Shown piece after piece: positions 1-7,672 of a stretch of DNA of 64,000 nucleotides. The notes under the pieces are model-generated. The model was not told the origin of the DNA. It saw nothing but the letters and a program-made list of their open reading frames with translations, and ran no database searches. A program made the position numbers and the translations under genes. Source of the stretch: Draconibacterium halophilum (GTDB lineage Bacteria; Bacteroidota; Bacteroidia; Bacteroidales; Prolixibacteraceae). Numbering within the stretch: the stretch's first letter is position 1; each line of letters starts with the position of its first letter. The stretch covers positions 3,571,001 through 3,635,000 of the forward strand of contig NZ_CP048409.1 in the NCBI RefSeq assembly GCF_010448835.1, read 5' to 3'.

Positions 1-1
1 G

Positions 2-2569
2 GAACAGTTTTCGTTACTGTGGCTGTGTCTGGCAAAAGACAATTTATTAAACGATTTACCTTTAAAAATCAAGGAATCATCGGTTTTACAGGAAGAAAAT
101 ATTACAAAAAAATTGTATGCCGACTATTCAAAATTCCGGGAAGCGATTTACACCAACCTTGTAAAAAACAATCCTGAAACAGATAAACTTCTGCTTTTCA
201 AAAAAACCCAAAAACTGTTGGACCGTTTTCTGTTTATCTTTTTTGCCGAAGACAGGTTGTTGCTTCCGCCAAATTCAATCAGCGAAATTGTTAAACAGTG
301 GGCTGACTTAAAAGAAAAATACGACGAATATTTTCCGTTGTACTCCCGTTTTAAAAAGTATTTCGGTTACATGAACACCGGTTACAACGGAAAGAAATAC
401 GACATTTACGCTTACAACGGCGGACTTTTTAAACCTGATGAAGTTCTGGACAATATTACGATTGACGATGATATTTTATACGAACACACGCTGCGGTTGA
501 GCAATTACGATTTTGAAACCGATGTGGATGTAAACATTCTCGGGCATATTTTCGAACACTCGCTGGGCGAAATTGAAAATGTGCAAGCCGAAATTAAAGG
601 CGAAAAAATTGACAGCCAGAAAACCAAACGCAAAAAAGACGGCATTTTTTACACGCCAAAGTACATTACCAAATACATTGTTGAAAATACGGTCGGAAAA
701 CTCTGCAATGAAAAAAGGACAGAACTTGGAATTGTTGACGAAGAATATGCCAAAGGCAGAAAAAACCGGAAAAAGGAAATTGTACGAACGCTCGACAAAA
801 AACTGGACGATTACCGGAACTGGCTTTTAACATTAACGATTCTCGACCCCGCATGTGGTTCGGGGGCGTTTTTAAACCAGGCACTGGAATTCCTGATAAA
901 CGAACACCGGAAAATTGACGAGTTGCGTGGGCAACTTTTAGGCGGCGCAATTATCTTCTCCGACATTACCACCGACATTCTGGAGAAAAACATTTACGGC
1001 GTTGACCTGAACGAAGAATCGGTTGAAATTGCCAAACTCTCGCTGTGGCTGCGAACCGCACAAAAAGGACGGAAACTAAATACACTCAGCAACAACATAA
1101 AATGCGGAAATTCGCTGATTGACGACCCCGAGATTGCCGGAGAAAAAGCATTTAACTGGCAAAACGAGTTTCCTGATATTTTTAAAAATGGCGGTTTTGA
1201 TGTGGTGATTGGAAATCCACCTTATGTTTTTGCACGAGAAAAAATATCAGAAAATGAAAAAGAACATTATTCAAAAAATTATAATTCAGCAGACTATCAA
1301 GTAAACACATATTTACTATTCATTGAAAAGACTGTTGAAATAATAAAACCTAAAGCAATTTTTGGACTGATTGTTCCAAACGCTTGGTTAATGGTATATT
1401 CAGGACAAGGTTTAAGAAAGTATTTATTAGAACATTGTAAACTTAATCAGATTATTAACCTTGAAGGTTATTCATTCGAAGGAGTGAATGTAGAAACAAT
1501 TATAATCTTGTCTCAAAAGGAAAGAATTGAAAACAATGATTTTCAAGTTTTACTAAATAAAGGGAAAGAATTTGTTTATAGTCATAGTAGAAATCAACAG
1601 GATTTTACAAAGAATACAGGTTCCGAGTTTAAAGTATTCTTGGATGATGAAAGTATATCATTAACTAGGAAATTGATTTCTGGTTCTGTTGACCTAGATT
1701 CTATTGTTCAAATTAAAGCCGGGTTGCAAGCGTATGAAAAAGGAAAGGGCAATCCAAAACAATCAGCGGAGGATGTTAAAAATAGACCTTATGATTACAA
1801 TTGTAAATTTGATGAAAGCACTTATAAATATCTTGATGGGAAAGATGTAGGCAGATACTTTATAGAATGGTCTGGACTTTATTTGAAATATGGTGAACAC
1901 TTGGCAGCACCTAGGACTTTTAACTTATTTTCTGATAAAAAAATAATCGTAAGAGAGATTACAGGAAATTACCCTCAATGCATTATCTCAACTTTTTCGG
2001 AAGATTTATATCTGTATAATAGAAGCAATATCGCAATTATTGAACGTGAAGGGAAAAATATCAATTTAAAATATATTGTTGCAGTTCTGAATAGTACATT
2101 GATGTCTTACTACTTCATGAAAAATACTGCCAAATCAGTTCGAAAAATGTTTCCCAAAGTAATTCTGAAAGATTTACGATTATTTCCTTTTAAAGAAATA
2201 GATGAAAATTTACAAATCCCTTTCATTACCAATGTTGAAAAAATACAATATTTACATAAAGAGTTTTTTGATATTCGAAAAAGTTTTATCGACTTATTAA
2301 AATCAAAAATTGATTTAGAAAAGTTCACCAATAAACTTCTTATTTGGTATGAGCAGGATTTCAAAACATTTTTAGGAGAATTAACCAAAGCCAAAATAAA
2401 ACTCAACCTTTCGGAAGAAGCTGAATGGATGCAATATTTCAACGAGCAAAAAGAAAAAGCCCAAACCATCAAATCCGAAATTGAAAAAACCGATAAAGAA
2501 ATTGACCGGATGGTATTTGAGTTGTATGGTTTAACGGAGGAGGAAATTAAGATAGTCGAAAACAGTTAA
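2..2569 (+). CDS. Type IIG (Eco57I-like) restriction-modification enzyme, 5' end outside window
   Basis: This is a DNA adenine-N6 methyltransferase of the fused restriction-methylation type. The reading frame is open back to base 2 with no stop, and the TTG at 113 is only an internal codon, so the real start lies left of the window. Visible parts in order: a helical region; the motif FYTP (about nt 650), which often precedes the methylase core; the SAM-binding motif DPACGSGAF near nt 843; the catalytic NPPY near nt 1214; then a long target-recognition part. The N-terminal nuclease, if present, is not in view. The gene is followed after 13 bases by the small gene at 2583. The stretch from about 1230 to 2350 is much richer in A+T than the methylase core, suggesting exchange of the specificity part. 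Family identity is secure; the recognition sequence cannot be told. Confidence 0.9.
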   Translation, partial: EQFSLLWLCLAKDNLLNDLPLKIKESSVLQEENITKKLYADYSKFREAIYTNLVKNNPETDKLLLFKKTQKLLDRFLFIFFAEDRLLLPPNSISEIVKQWADLKEKYDEYFPLYSRFKKYFGYMNTGYNGKKYDIYAYNGGLFKPDEVLDNITIDDDILYEHTLRLSNYDFETDVDVNILGHIFEHSLGEIENVQAEIKGEKIDSQKTKRKKDGIFYTPKYITKYIVENTVGKLCNEKRTELGIVDEEYAKGRKNRKKEIVRTLDKKLDDYRNWLLTLTILDPACGSGAFLNQALEFLINEHRKIDELRGQLLGGAIIFSDITTDILEKNIYGVDLNEESVEIAKLSLWLRTAQKGRKLNTLSNNIKCGNSLIDDPEIAGEKAFNWQNEFPDIFKNGGFDVVIGNPPYVFAREKISENEKEHYSKNYNSADYQVNTYLLFIEKTVEIIKPKAIFGLIVPNAWLMVYSGQGLRKYLLEHCKLNQIINLEGYSFEGVNVETIIILSQKERIENNDFQVLLNKGKEFVYSHSRNQQDFTKNTGSEFKVFLDDESISLTRKLISGSVDLDSIVQIKAGLQAYEKGKGNPKQSAEDVKNRPYDYNCKFDESTYKYLDGKDVGRYFIEWSGLYLKYGEHLAAPRTFNLFSDKKIIVREITGNYPQCIISTFSEDLYLYNRSNIAIIEREGKNINLKYIVAVLNSTLMSYYFMKNTAKSVRKMFPKVILKDLRLFPFKEIDENLQIPFITNVEKIQYLHKEFFDIRKSFIDLLKSKIDLEKFTNKLLIWYEQDFKTFLGELTKAKIKLNLSEEAEWMQYFNEQKEKAQTIKSEIEKTDKEIDRMVFELYGLTEEEIKIVENS

Positions 2570-2582
2570 AACAATATTTGTC

Positions 2583-2738
2583 ATGGCAGAAATAAATAAA
2601 GAATTAGAGGAAAAGATAAAACTTCTGATTAAACAAGGCAAACCAATTGAGGCAGTTTCTTTGGTTCAGCAAGAATTACAATTGGGCTTAAGAAATTCGA
2701 AAGAAATTGTTGATAAATATCGAAACGAGAAAAAATGA
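2583..2738 (+). CDS. Small protein resembling the ribosomal L7/L12 C-terminal fold (51 aa)
   Basis: A 51-residue protein beginning with ATG 14 bases after the restriction-modification gene. Its stop overlaps the start of the next gene in an ATGA arrangement, so translation of the three genes is probably coupled. The sequence has the pattern LLIKQGKPIEAVSLV followed by LGLRNSKEIVDKY, which matches the helix-turn-helix part of the ribosomal L7/L12 C-terminal domain (typically KxIEAIKLVRExTGLGLKEAKxxVD). Nothing in it looks catalytic. Its role beside a restriction-modification gene is unknown; binding to a partner protein is a guess. The conserved frame and tight spacing make it a likely real gene even though it is very short. 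Confidence 0.75.
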   Translation: MAEINKELEEKIKLLIKQGKPIEAVSLVQQELQLGLRNSKEIVDKYRNEKK

Positions 2739-3751
2739 ACGATTCAGAAATATTACTTTATCAAACCGAAGACGGGCAAACCAAAATTGATGTCAGGTTG
2801 GAAGATGAAACGGTTTGGCTTTCACAAGTTCAAATGGCAGAACTCTTCCAGACTACAAAACAAAATATCAGTCTGCATATAAAAAACGTTTTCGATGAAG
2901 GCGAATTGCGGGAAATTTCAACTGTCAAGGATTACTTGACAGTTCAAACCGAAGGCAAACGCGAGGTTCAGCGCAATTTAAAGATTTACAACCTCGATGT
3001 AATTATTTCGGTTGGTTACCGTGTAAAGTCGCACCGTGGTACTCAATTTCGCATTTGGGCAACTACACAACTTCGCGAATATTTGATAAAAGGTTTTGTG
3101 TTGAACGATGAGCGTTTAAAAGAAACAGGACACACCAACAAATATTTTGATGAACTGCTGGAAAGAATACGGGACATTCGCAGTTCTGAGAAAATTTTCT
3201 ATGCAAAAATCAAAGACATTTATACAACTGCAATTGATTACGACGCAAATACTGAAGAAAGCCAGTTGTTTTTCAAATCGGTGCAAAACAAAATGCACTG
3301 GGCAATTCATGGTCACACTGCATCGGAAATAATCTACAAACGGGTAGATTCTAAAAAACAAAACATGGGGTTAACAACCTGGAAAAATGCGCCTCTTGGA
3401 AATATTAGGAAAACCGATGTTTCGATTGCAAAAAATTATCTGAATGAAGATGAATTAAAAGACCTGAATTTAATCGTTGACCAATATCTTTCGTTTGCTG
3501 AATTACAAGCGCGGAACAGAAAACCAATGTACATGAAAGATTGGATAAGCAAACTCCATGATTTTATGACTTTGAACGACAAAGAAATATTGGAACATGC
3601 AGGGACAATTTCGGCAAAAATGGCAAAAGAACTGGCGGAATCGGAATATGAGAAATTCCGCAAAAACAGGATTGACATTGAAGATGTGCAGGAAATGAAA
3701 CAGTTGGAAGAAGGATTAAAAAAACTGGAAAACAAAAAGAAAAAAAAGTAA
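2735..3751 (+). CDS. rhuM: RhuM family protein
   Basis: A 338-residue protein of the RhuM ('virulence protein') family, recognised from the N-terminal segment VWLSQVQMAELFQTTKQNIS, a predicted helix-turn-helix, and the following VISVGYRVKSHRGTQFRIWA. The C-terminus is a lysine-rich charged helix. The biochemical function of the family is not established. Members are very often placed inside or beside restriction-modification and other defence loci, and that is the case here: the start codon overlaps the stop of the L7/L12-like gene, which itself follows the type IIG gene. Length is normal for the family and the gene looks intact. A role in control or support of the restriction system is inference from position only. 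Confidence 0.85.
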   Translation: MNDSEILLYQTEDGQTKIDVRLEDETVWLSQVQMAELFQTTKQNISLHIKNVFDEGELREISTVKDYLTVQTEGKREVQRNLKIYNLDVIISVGYRVKSHRGTQFRIWATTQLREYLIKGFVLNDERLKETGHTNKYFDELLERIRDIRSSEKIFYAKIKDIYTTAIDYDANTEESQLFFKSVQNKMHWAIHGHTASEIIYKRVDSKKQNMGLTTWKNAPLGNIRKTDVSIAKNYLNEDELKDLNLIVDQYLSFAELQARNRKPMYMKDWISKLHDFMTLNDKEILEHAGTISAKMAKELAESEYEKFRKNRIDIEDVQEMKQLEEGLKKLENKKKKK

Positions 3752-3929
3752 CATGGTGCCAACACTCACCATCCCTTCGCTTTCAGGCACATTGGCAAAA
3801 CGCACAAAGCCGACGCTAAGATCAAATTTTGCCAAAGAGCCTTCCAGCCCTTCCCGCTCCGACGCAGACACAAAACAAATATTGCGGTAAAATTGAAAAT
3901 AACGAATACAAAACATGATAAAAGCCAGT
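3752..3929. other. Non-coding stretch between rhuM and the attC-like repeat
   Basis: No credible gene. Overlapping open frames on the minus strand are low-complexity or cysteine/phenylalanine-rich and look spurious. The base composition (many CCC/GCC/CGC triplets) is higher in GC than the flanking genes, which fits an inserted intergenic repeat rather than decayed coding sequence. I recall similar intergenic stretches in other Bacteroidota, but I cannot prove that from the window. Confidence 0.4.
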
Positions 3930-4059
3930 GCCTAACACGCGGTATAGTTAATAAGGGGTTCAGTGGTTTTCGGGGCGCAGTAACCCGCTCCAAAATTAGC
4001 TGTAATTTGACAGGTAAAAAGCTCGCAATCCCTTACTAACCATACCGCCACCGTTAGCA
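3930..4059. repeat. attC-like imperfect inverted repeat (about 130 bp)
   Basis: The two ends are GCCTAAC at 3930-3936 and GTTAGCA at 4053-4059. Inside them, 18-base arms at 3940-3957 and 4030-4047 are complementary at 16 of 18 positions, with about 70 bases between. The left end fits the RYYYAAC core of integron attC sites exactly; the right end fits GTTRRRY except for one base. Total length lies in the attC size range. It sits directly before an orphan gene that starts 21 bases later, as a cassette gene would follow its recombination site. No integrase gene is visible, so this could also be an unrelated mobile palindromic repeat. Confidence 0.5.
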
Positions 4060-4080
4060 CCAATTTAAAAACCTGAAACA

Positions 4081-4698
4081 GTGGACATAATCAATATTTT
4101 AGCGATAAATAATTGGGAAAAAGCTTCTCTAGAAGATTTGTCTGCTTCATTAAAGGAGAAGAACAAATCTTTAATTACATATAGTTGGAGAAATTTCAAT
4201 AAAGAATTGTCTCCATTAAGCTTATATAAGCTTTTAAAGGCAAAATTCGGAGTTGCAAACGGAATTTGTATGTTCTCAAAATCTGAGACAACTGAAAATC
4301 TAATACATTGGCATTATACATTTATTGTTGAGAAAAATGAAATCCATTTTCTCGGGAAAAGTAGTGGAATTGAAATCTTACTTAAATTACTGCCAGACAT
4401 CAAATTTGAAAAAAATGACTGGACTATATTAATAGACAATATAAAATCAAGCTATTCTCAGAATGGGGAAAGCATGAAAAGGATTCAGTCAGATTTTGAA
4501 AAGTATACACTTTTTATTAATCCATTTTCACGATTAAAAGACACTTTAACAAGTCAGGTAGAGGAGTTAAAAATTTTAGACATAAAAGAGATTCAACGAA
4601 TTGATGCATTTAATGCGTCTGACAAGGAAAGAGAAGAATATTACAAATCATTTTGTAAGCTTCCCCAAAAACAGGACAGTTTAAAAGTAGACAAATAA
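4081..4698 (+). CDS. Hypothetical protein, 205 aa
   Basis: I do not recognise this protein. It starts at a GTG, since a stop codon in the same frame lies only 13 bases upstream and no ATG is available near the beginning. It is soluble, lysine-rich and mixed alpha/beta, with no signal peptide or membrane segment. Codon use is A+T-rich (many AAA, ATT and TTA), unlike the housekeeping genes to the right, suggesting acquisition. It lies alone between the attC-like repeat and the IS3 element. The gene ends 24 bases before the transposase start, so its C-terminus may have been altered by that insertion, but I cannot show this. Confidence 0.6.
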   Translation: MDIINILAINNWEKASLEDLSASLKEKNKSLITYSWRNFNKELSPLSLYKLLKAKFGVANGICMFSKSETTENLIHWHYTFIVEKNEIHFLGKSSGIEILLKLLPDIKFEKNDWTILIDNIKSSYSQNGESMKRIQSDFEKYTLFINPFSRLKDTLTSQVEELKILDIKEIQRIDAFNASDKEREEYYKSFCKLPQKQDSLKVDK

Positions 4699-4722
4699 AC
4701 GTTAATTTTGAACTGTTAAAAG

Positions 4723-4989
4723 ATGAAGAAGAAAAGATTTACACCACAGCAAATCTCCTCCATTTTGAAGGAGTACGAGAACGGCAAAAGCGTAGAAGAA
4801 ATTGTTCGAGACCATGGCGTTAGCCGAGCCTCCTTTTATAAATGGCGTCAACGTTTTGGTGGCATGGAAGCCTCTGAGTTAAAAAAGCTCAAGGCACTTG
4901 AAGAGGAGAACCGCAAGTTAAAAATGATGTATGCTGAACAAGCCCTGGATTTAAAACTTGCCAAACAGATTATCGAAAAAAAGCTTTAA
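4723..4989 (+). CDS. IS3-family transposase OrfA (helix-turn-helix subunit)
   Basis: An 88-residue DNA-binding subunit. Residues 1-50 (KKRFTPQQISSILKEYENG, then VSRASFYKWRQRFGG) form the helix-turn-helix typical of IS3-family OrfA proteins, followed by a leucine-zipper-like coiled coil (LKKLKALEEENRKLKMMYAE). The end of the gene carries the heptamer A AAA AAG at 4977-4983, in the correct phase for -1 slippage into orfB; this produces the OrfAB fusion, which is the active transposase in this family. OrfA alone normally acts as a regulator of transposition. Confidence 0.93.
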   Translation: MKKKRFTPQQISSILKEYENGKSVEEIVRDHGVSRASFYKWRQRFGGMEASELKKLKALEEENRKLKMMYAEQALDLKLAKQIIEKKL

Positions 4990-5855
4990 AGCCTTGTGAA
5001 AAACGAGAGATTGCAAAAGAAGTTTGCAAAGTTCCAAAAGTAGGCATCCGCAGGGCGTGCCGTGTACTAAACATCAGTCGTTCGGTTTATTATTATGAAT
5101 CGATAAAAGATGATGCTGAGATAATTGAAGCACTTACCATAAAAGCGAAAGAGCACCCAACCGAAGGTTTTTGGAAAACCTATGGCCGATTACGCCTGGA
5201 AGGTCATGACTGGAACCACAAGCGGGTATATCGGGTTTATTGCATGATGAAGCTAAACATGCGAAGGAAAGTAAAGAAAAGGCTCCCTGCCAGAGTTAAG
5301 CTTCCTTTGGTAATTCCTGAAACCATCAATCATTGCTGGTCGATTGATTTTATGCACGATGCACTTGAAAACGGGCGGAAGATAAAGAGTTTTAATATCA
5401 TGGACGATTTTAACCGAGAAGCACTTCATGTTGAACTTGACCATTCGATTCGAAGTAATAAAGTAGTTTATGTTTTGAACCACTTAATAAAGCGTAGAGG
5501 CAAACCAATGAAAATAAGGATGGATAATGGTCCTGAGTTTATTGCAGAACTTTTAAAAGAATGGAGTGAACTTCAAGGAATAGAACTTTTATATATTCAG
5601 CCAGGAAAGCCAACGCAGAATGCTTTTGTGGAACGACTAAACGGAACATACCGCAGAGCGGTACTGGATGCTTACCTGTTCCAATCGCTGGATGAAGCCA
5701 GAGATGAAACAGATAAATGGATATTTGATTACAACTATAAAAGGCCGCATGATTCACTGGGGGGAATGACTCCCATAGATTATGCCAATAAAATGAAAAA
5801 CCAAAAGCTAAAAAGCAAAGAAAATGTGATTCATGAACCTGTCAAGGGTATATAA
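4977..5855 (+). CDS. IS3-family transposase OrfB (catalytic part, made by -1 frameshift)
   Basis: The catalytic part of the transposase. The frame is open from the slippery run at 4976-4982 to the stop at 5853 with no internal stop; it has no usable ATG before 5244, so a start at 5244 would remove about 90 residues that are normal for the family (CKVPKVGIRRACRVLNISRS and on). That supports synthesis by frameshifting from orfA. The rve integrase core shows the DDE triad: D in WSIDFMHD, D in RMDNGPEF, and E in NAFVERLNGTYR, followed by the usual YNYKRPHDSLGGMTP end. It appears intact. Confidence 0.9.
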   Translation, partial: KKALKPCEKREIAKEVCKVPKVGIRRACRVLNISRSVYYYESIKDDAEIIEALTIKAKEHPTEGFWKTYGRLRLEGHDWNHKRVYRVYCMMKLNMRRKVKKRLPARVKLPLVIPETINHCWSIDFMHDALENGRKIKSFNIMDDFNREALHVELDHSIRSNKVVYVLNHLIKRRGKPMKIRMDNGPEFIAELLKEWSELQGIELLYIQPGKPTQNAFVERLNGTYRRAVLDAYLFQSLDEARDETDKWIFDYNYKRPHDSLGGMTPIDYANKMKNQKLKSKENVIHEPVKGI

Positions 5856-5886
5856 ACGACTTCGCTCACTCAGTCGCCCTTGACAG
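5839..5886. repeat. Nested hairpin at the right end of the IS3 element
   Basis: Outer arms CTGTCAAGGG (5839-5848) and CCCTTGACAG (5877-5886) are perfectly complementary, and inner arms CGACT and AGTCG enclose a ten-base loop. The orfB stop codon lies inside the structure. It could terminate transcription out of the element or serve as the transposase-binding end. Confidence 0.7.
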
Positions 5887-6044
5887 AACCAAAAATCACA
5901 CTGAAAAGGCTTTTAGAATTTGGTTATAAAAAAGAAAATAATCTATTTTTAGATAGTCCTAAAAAGGGGAAGCTTACATTAATAACCATAAAGAGTTCAA
6001 AAATGAGTATAAAAAAAGTGCAGAAGATGTACACTCAACAATAA
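5886..6044 (+). pseudogene. Possible 3' remnant of a gene cut by the IS3 element
   Basis: Directly after the IS hairpin there is an open frame of 52 codons ending at TAA 6042-6044. It reads EPKITLKRLLEFGYKK and so on, with normal-looking protein composition (alternating hydrophobic and charged residues) and no start codon near its beginning. This looks like the C-terminal end of a gene whose front part was lost when the insertion sequence moved in. I do not recognise the family. It could also be chance, because the stretch is short. Confidence 0.35.
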
Positions 6045-6050
6045 TTACTT

Positions 6051-7481
6051 ATGAAAATTGAAAAAACACTTCTAATTTCTTGTGCGATTTTATGCTTCCT
6101 TCTGATAACGAGTTGTAATAAAATCCAACGCCCAAAAAAACCCAATGTTCTGCTAATTTGTCTGGATGACCTTCGCCCCGAATTAAAAAGCTTTGGTGCA
6201 GCATATATTAGCTCACCAAACATCGACGCTTTGGCAACAGAGGGAATTTCATTTCAGAAACATTTTGTGAATGCACCGAGTTGCGGGCCATCGCGCTATA
6301 CTTTACTAACAGGACAATACGGCCCGGCGGGTAATAATGCACTTTTTCTTCGGGCAAATAAAATAGAAGAAGGAACTGAAGAAATAAATCAAAGTATGCC
6401 GGAGTGGTTTAGAACACATGGCTATACTACGGTCTCGATTGGAAAAGTATCTCATCATCCCGGAGGAAGAGGTGGCAGTGATTGGAATGATAGCACAATA
6501 ATTGAGATGCCAAGTGCCTGGGATAAACATCTTATGCCAGTTGCAGAATGGGAGCATCCGCGCGGAATGATGCACGGACTGGCGAATGGAGAGATTCGAA
6601 TAAAATCCGCCGATATGGATGTTTTTCAGTCTGTAGAGGGCGATGACAATAGCTATCCGGACGGAGCGATTACAGATGAAGCATTGAAACAATTAAGAGC
6701 GCTTGCTACACTTCAGGAAAATCCATTTTTTCTTGCCGTTGGAATTATAAAACCACACTTGCCTTTTGGAGCACCAAAGTCGTATTATAACACCTACGAG
6801 GGAGTTGACCTTCCACGAATAGAGCACCCACAAAAACCAGAAGGAAAAACGACCTGGCATGGTTCAGGTGAATTTATGAAATACAACCGCTGGGGAAAAG
6901 ACCCAAATAGTAATGCGGATTTTGCTGATGAAGTGCGCCGCCATTATGCAGCTTGTGTGAGTTATGCAGATGCACAAGTGGGAAAAGTTCTTGCCGAACT
7001 AAAACGTACCGGAGCCGATAAAAACACCATTATTGTGCTCTGGGGCGACCATGGCTGGCACCTGGGAGAACATGCCATTTGGGGAAAGCATAGTTTGTTC
7101 GAGGAGTCCTTACATTCTCCATTGATAATTCGTTATCCCGGAATGAAAAGTAAAGGCGCTACTACCGATGCCATTGTGGAGACACTCGATATTTTTCCAA
7201 CATTATGTGATTTAACAGGAATTGAAATGCCTGAATTTGCGCAGGGCGTATCGCTAAAGGAAATAGCAGAATATCCAAATACGAGGGGTCACACAGCTGT
7301 AGCCTACAAAAATAATGCTTCGACGATAAGAACCGCAACACATCGAATGACACTTCATCAGGATGGTTTTGTTGAATTGTATGATCATACAAGTGCAGAA
7401 AATGAAACCAAAAATGTAGCGAATAAACACCCGGAGTTAGTGAAGGAGTTAAAGAATGCTTTAAGAGCTAAAATGAAGTAA
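6051..7481 (+). CDS. Exported S1-family sulfatase, iduronate-2-sulfatase-like lipoprotein
   Basis: A formylglycine-dependent sulfatase that removes sulfate esters from a glycan outside the cytoplasm. The protein (476 aa) begins with a lipoprotein signal peptide ending in LLITSC, Cys22 being the lipidated residue. The catalytic signature C-x-P-S-R is present as CGPSR at residues 78-82, followed by TLLTGQY. Metal-binding residues are visible in LLICLDDLRP near residue 35-42 and in LWGDHGWHLGEH in the second half. These features resemble the iduronate-2-sulfatase branch of sulfatase family S1; the actual substrate cannot be read from sequence. The gene stands alone, seven bases after the remnant of a disrupted gene, with no anaerobic or aerobic maturase beside it. 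A second sulfatase lies at 43057. Confidence 0.92.
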   Translation: MKIEKTLLISCAILCFLLITSCNKIQRPKKPNVLLICLDDLRPELKSFGAAYISSPNIDALATEGISFQKHFVNAPSCGPSRYTLLTGQYGPAGNNALFLRANKIEEGTEEINQSMPEWFRTHGYTTVSIGKVSHHPGGRGGSDWNDSTIIEMPSAWDKHLMPVAEWEHPRGMMHGLANGEIRIKSADMDVFQSVEGDDNSYPDGAITDEALKQLRALATLQENPFFLAVGIIKPHLPFGAPKSYYNTYEGVDLPRIEHPQKPEGKTTWHGSGEFMKYNRWGKDPNSNADFADEVRRHYAACVSYADAQVGKVLAELKRTGADKNTIIVLWGDHGWHLGEHAIWGKHSLFEESLHSPLIIRYPGMKSKGATTDAIVETLDIFPTLCDLTGIEMPEFAQGVSLKEIAEYPNTRGHTAVAYKNNASTIRTATHRMTLHQDGFVELYDHTSAENETKNVANKHPELVKELKNALRAKMK

Positions 7482-7651
7482 TGTACCTTGAGTTTGCCAT
7501 CAAAATATTTTCACAGAAAGTCATGAATGCATAAGACCGGAGAATACTTTTGAACGTATAGATTATACAGAAAATTAACCGGCATATTATCTGTTGTTTA
7601 ACTTCTTAATAATCAACCCCGACACAATTTTAAATTCGATAATGAATTATT

Positions 7652-7659
7652 TAGTTTTG
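7652..7659 (+). promoter_or_regulatory. Candidate Bacteroidetes -7 box
   Basis: TAGTTTTG fits the TAnnTTTG consensus, 13 bases before the start codon at 7673. No clear TTG -33 element is seen at the expected distance, and the leader would be very short, so this is a weak call. Confidence 0.4.
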
Positions 7660-7672
7660 CAGACAAAAAGCA

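Larger units (their letters stand above)
4700..5886 (+). mobile_element. IS3-family insertion sequence (approximate limits)
   Basis: The element contains a complete orfA and an orfB joined by a programmed -1 frameshift, with all three DDE residues present, so the transposase could be active. I could not define the ends with confidence: sequences near 4711 (CTGTTAAAAG) and, reversed, near 5886 (CTGTCAAGGG) share 6 of 10 bases and may be the terminal repeats. No clear target duplication is seen. A hairpin with two nested perfect stems lies at the right end (5839-5886). Limits are therefore approximate. Confidence 0.7.

Noticed and set aside
113..115. TTG at 113 as the start of the restriction-modification gene
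   Set aside because: The frame is open to base 2 with protein-like sequence (e.g. KESSVLQEENITKKLYADYS), so the codon is internal and the gene begins outside the window.
3716..3993. Two overlapping minus-strand open frames behind rhuM
   Set aside because: Cover a non-coding repeat stretch, have no family resemblance and overlap each other in different frames.
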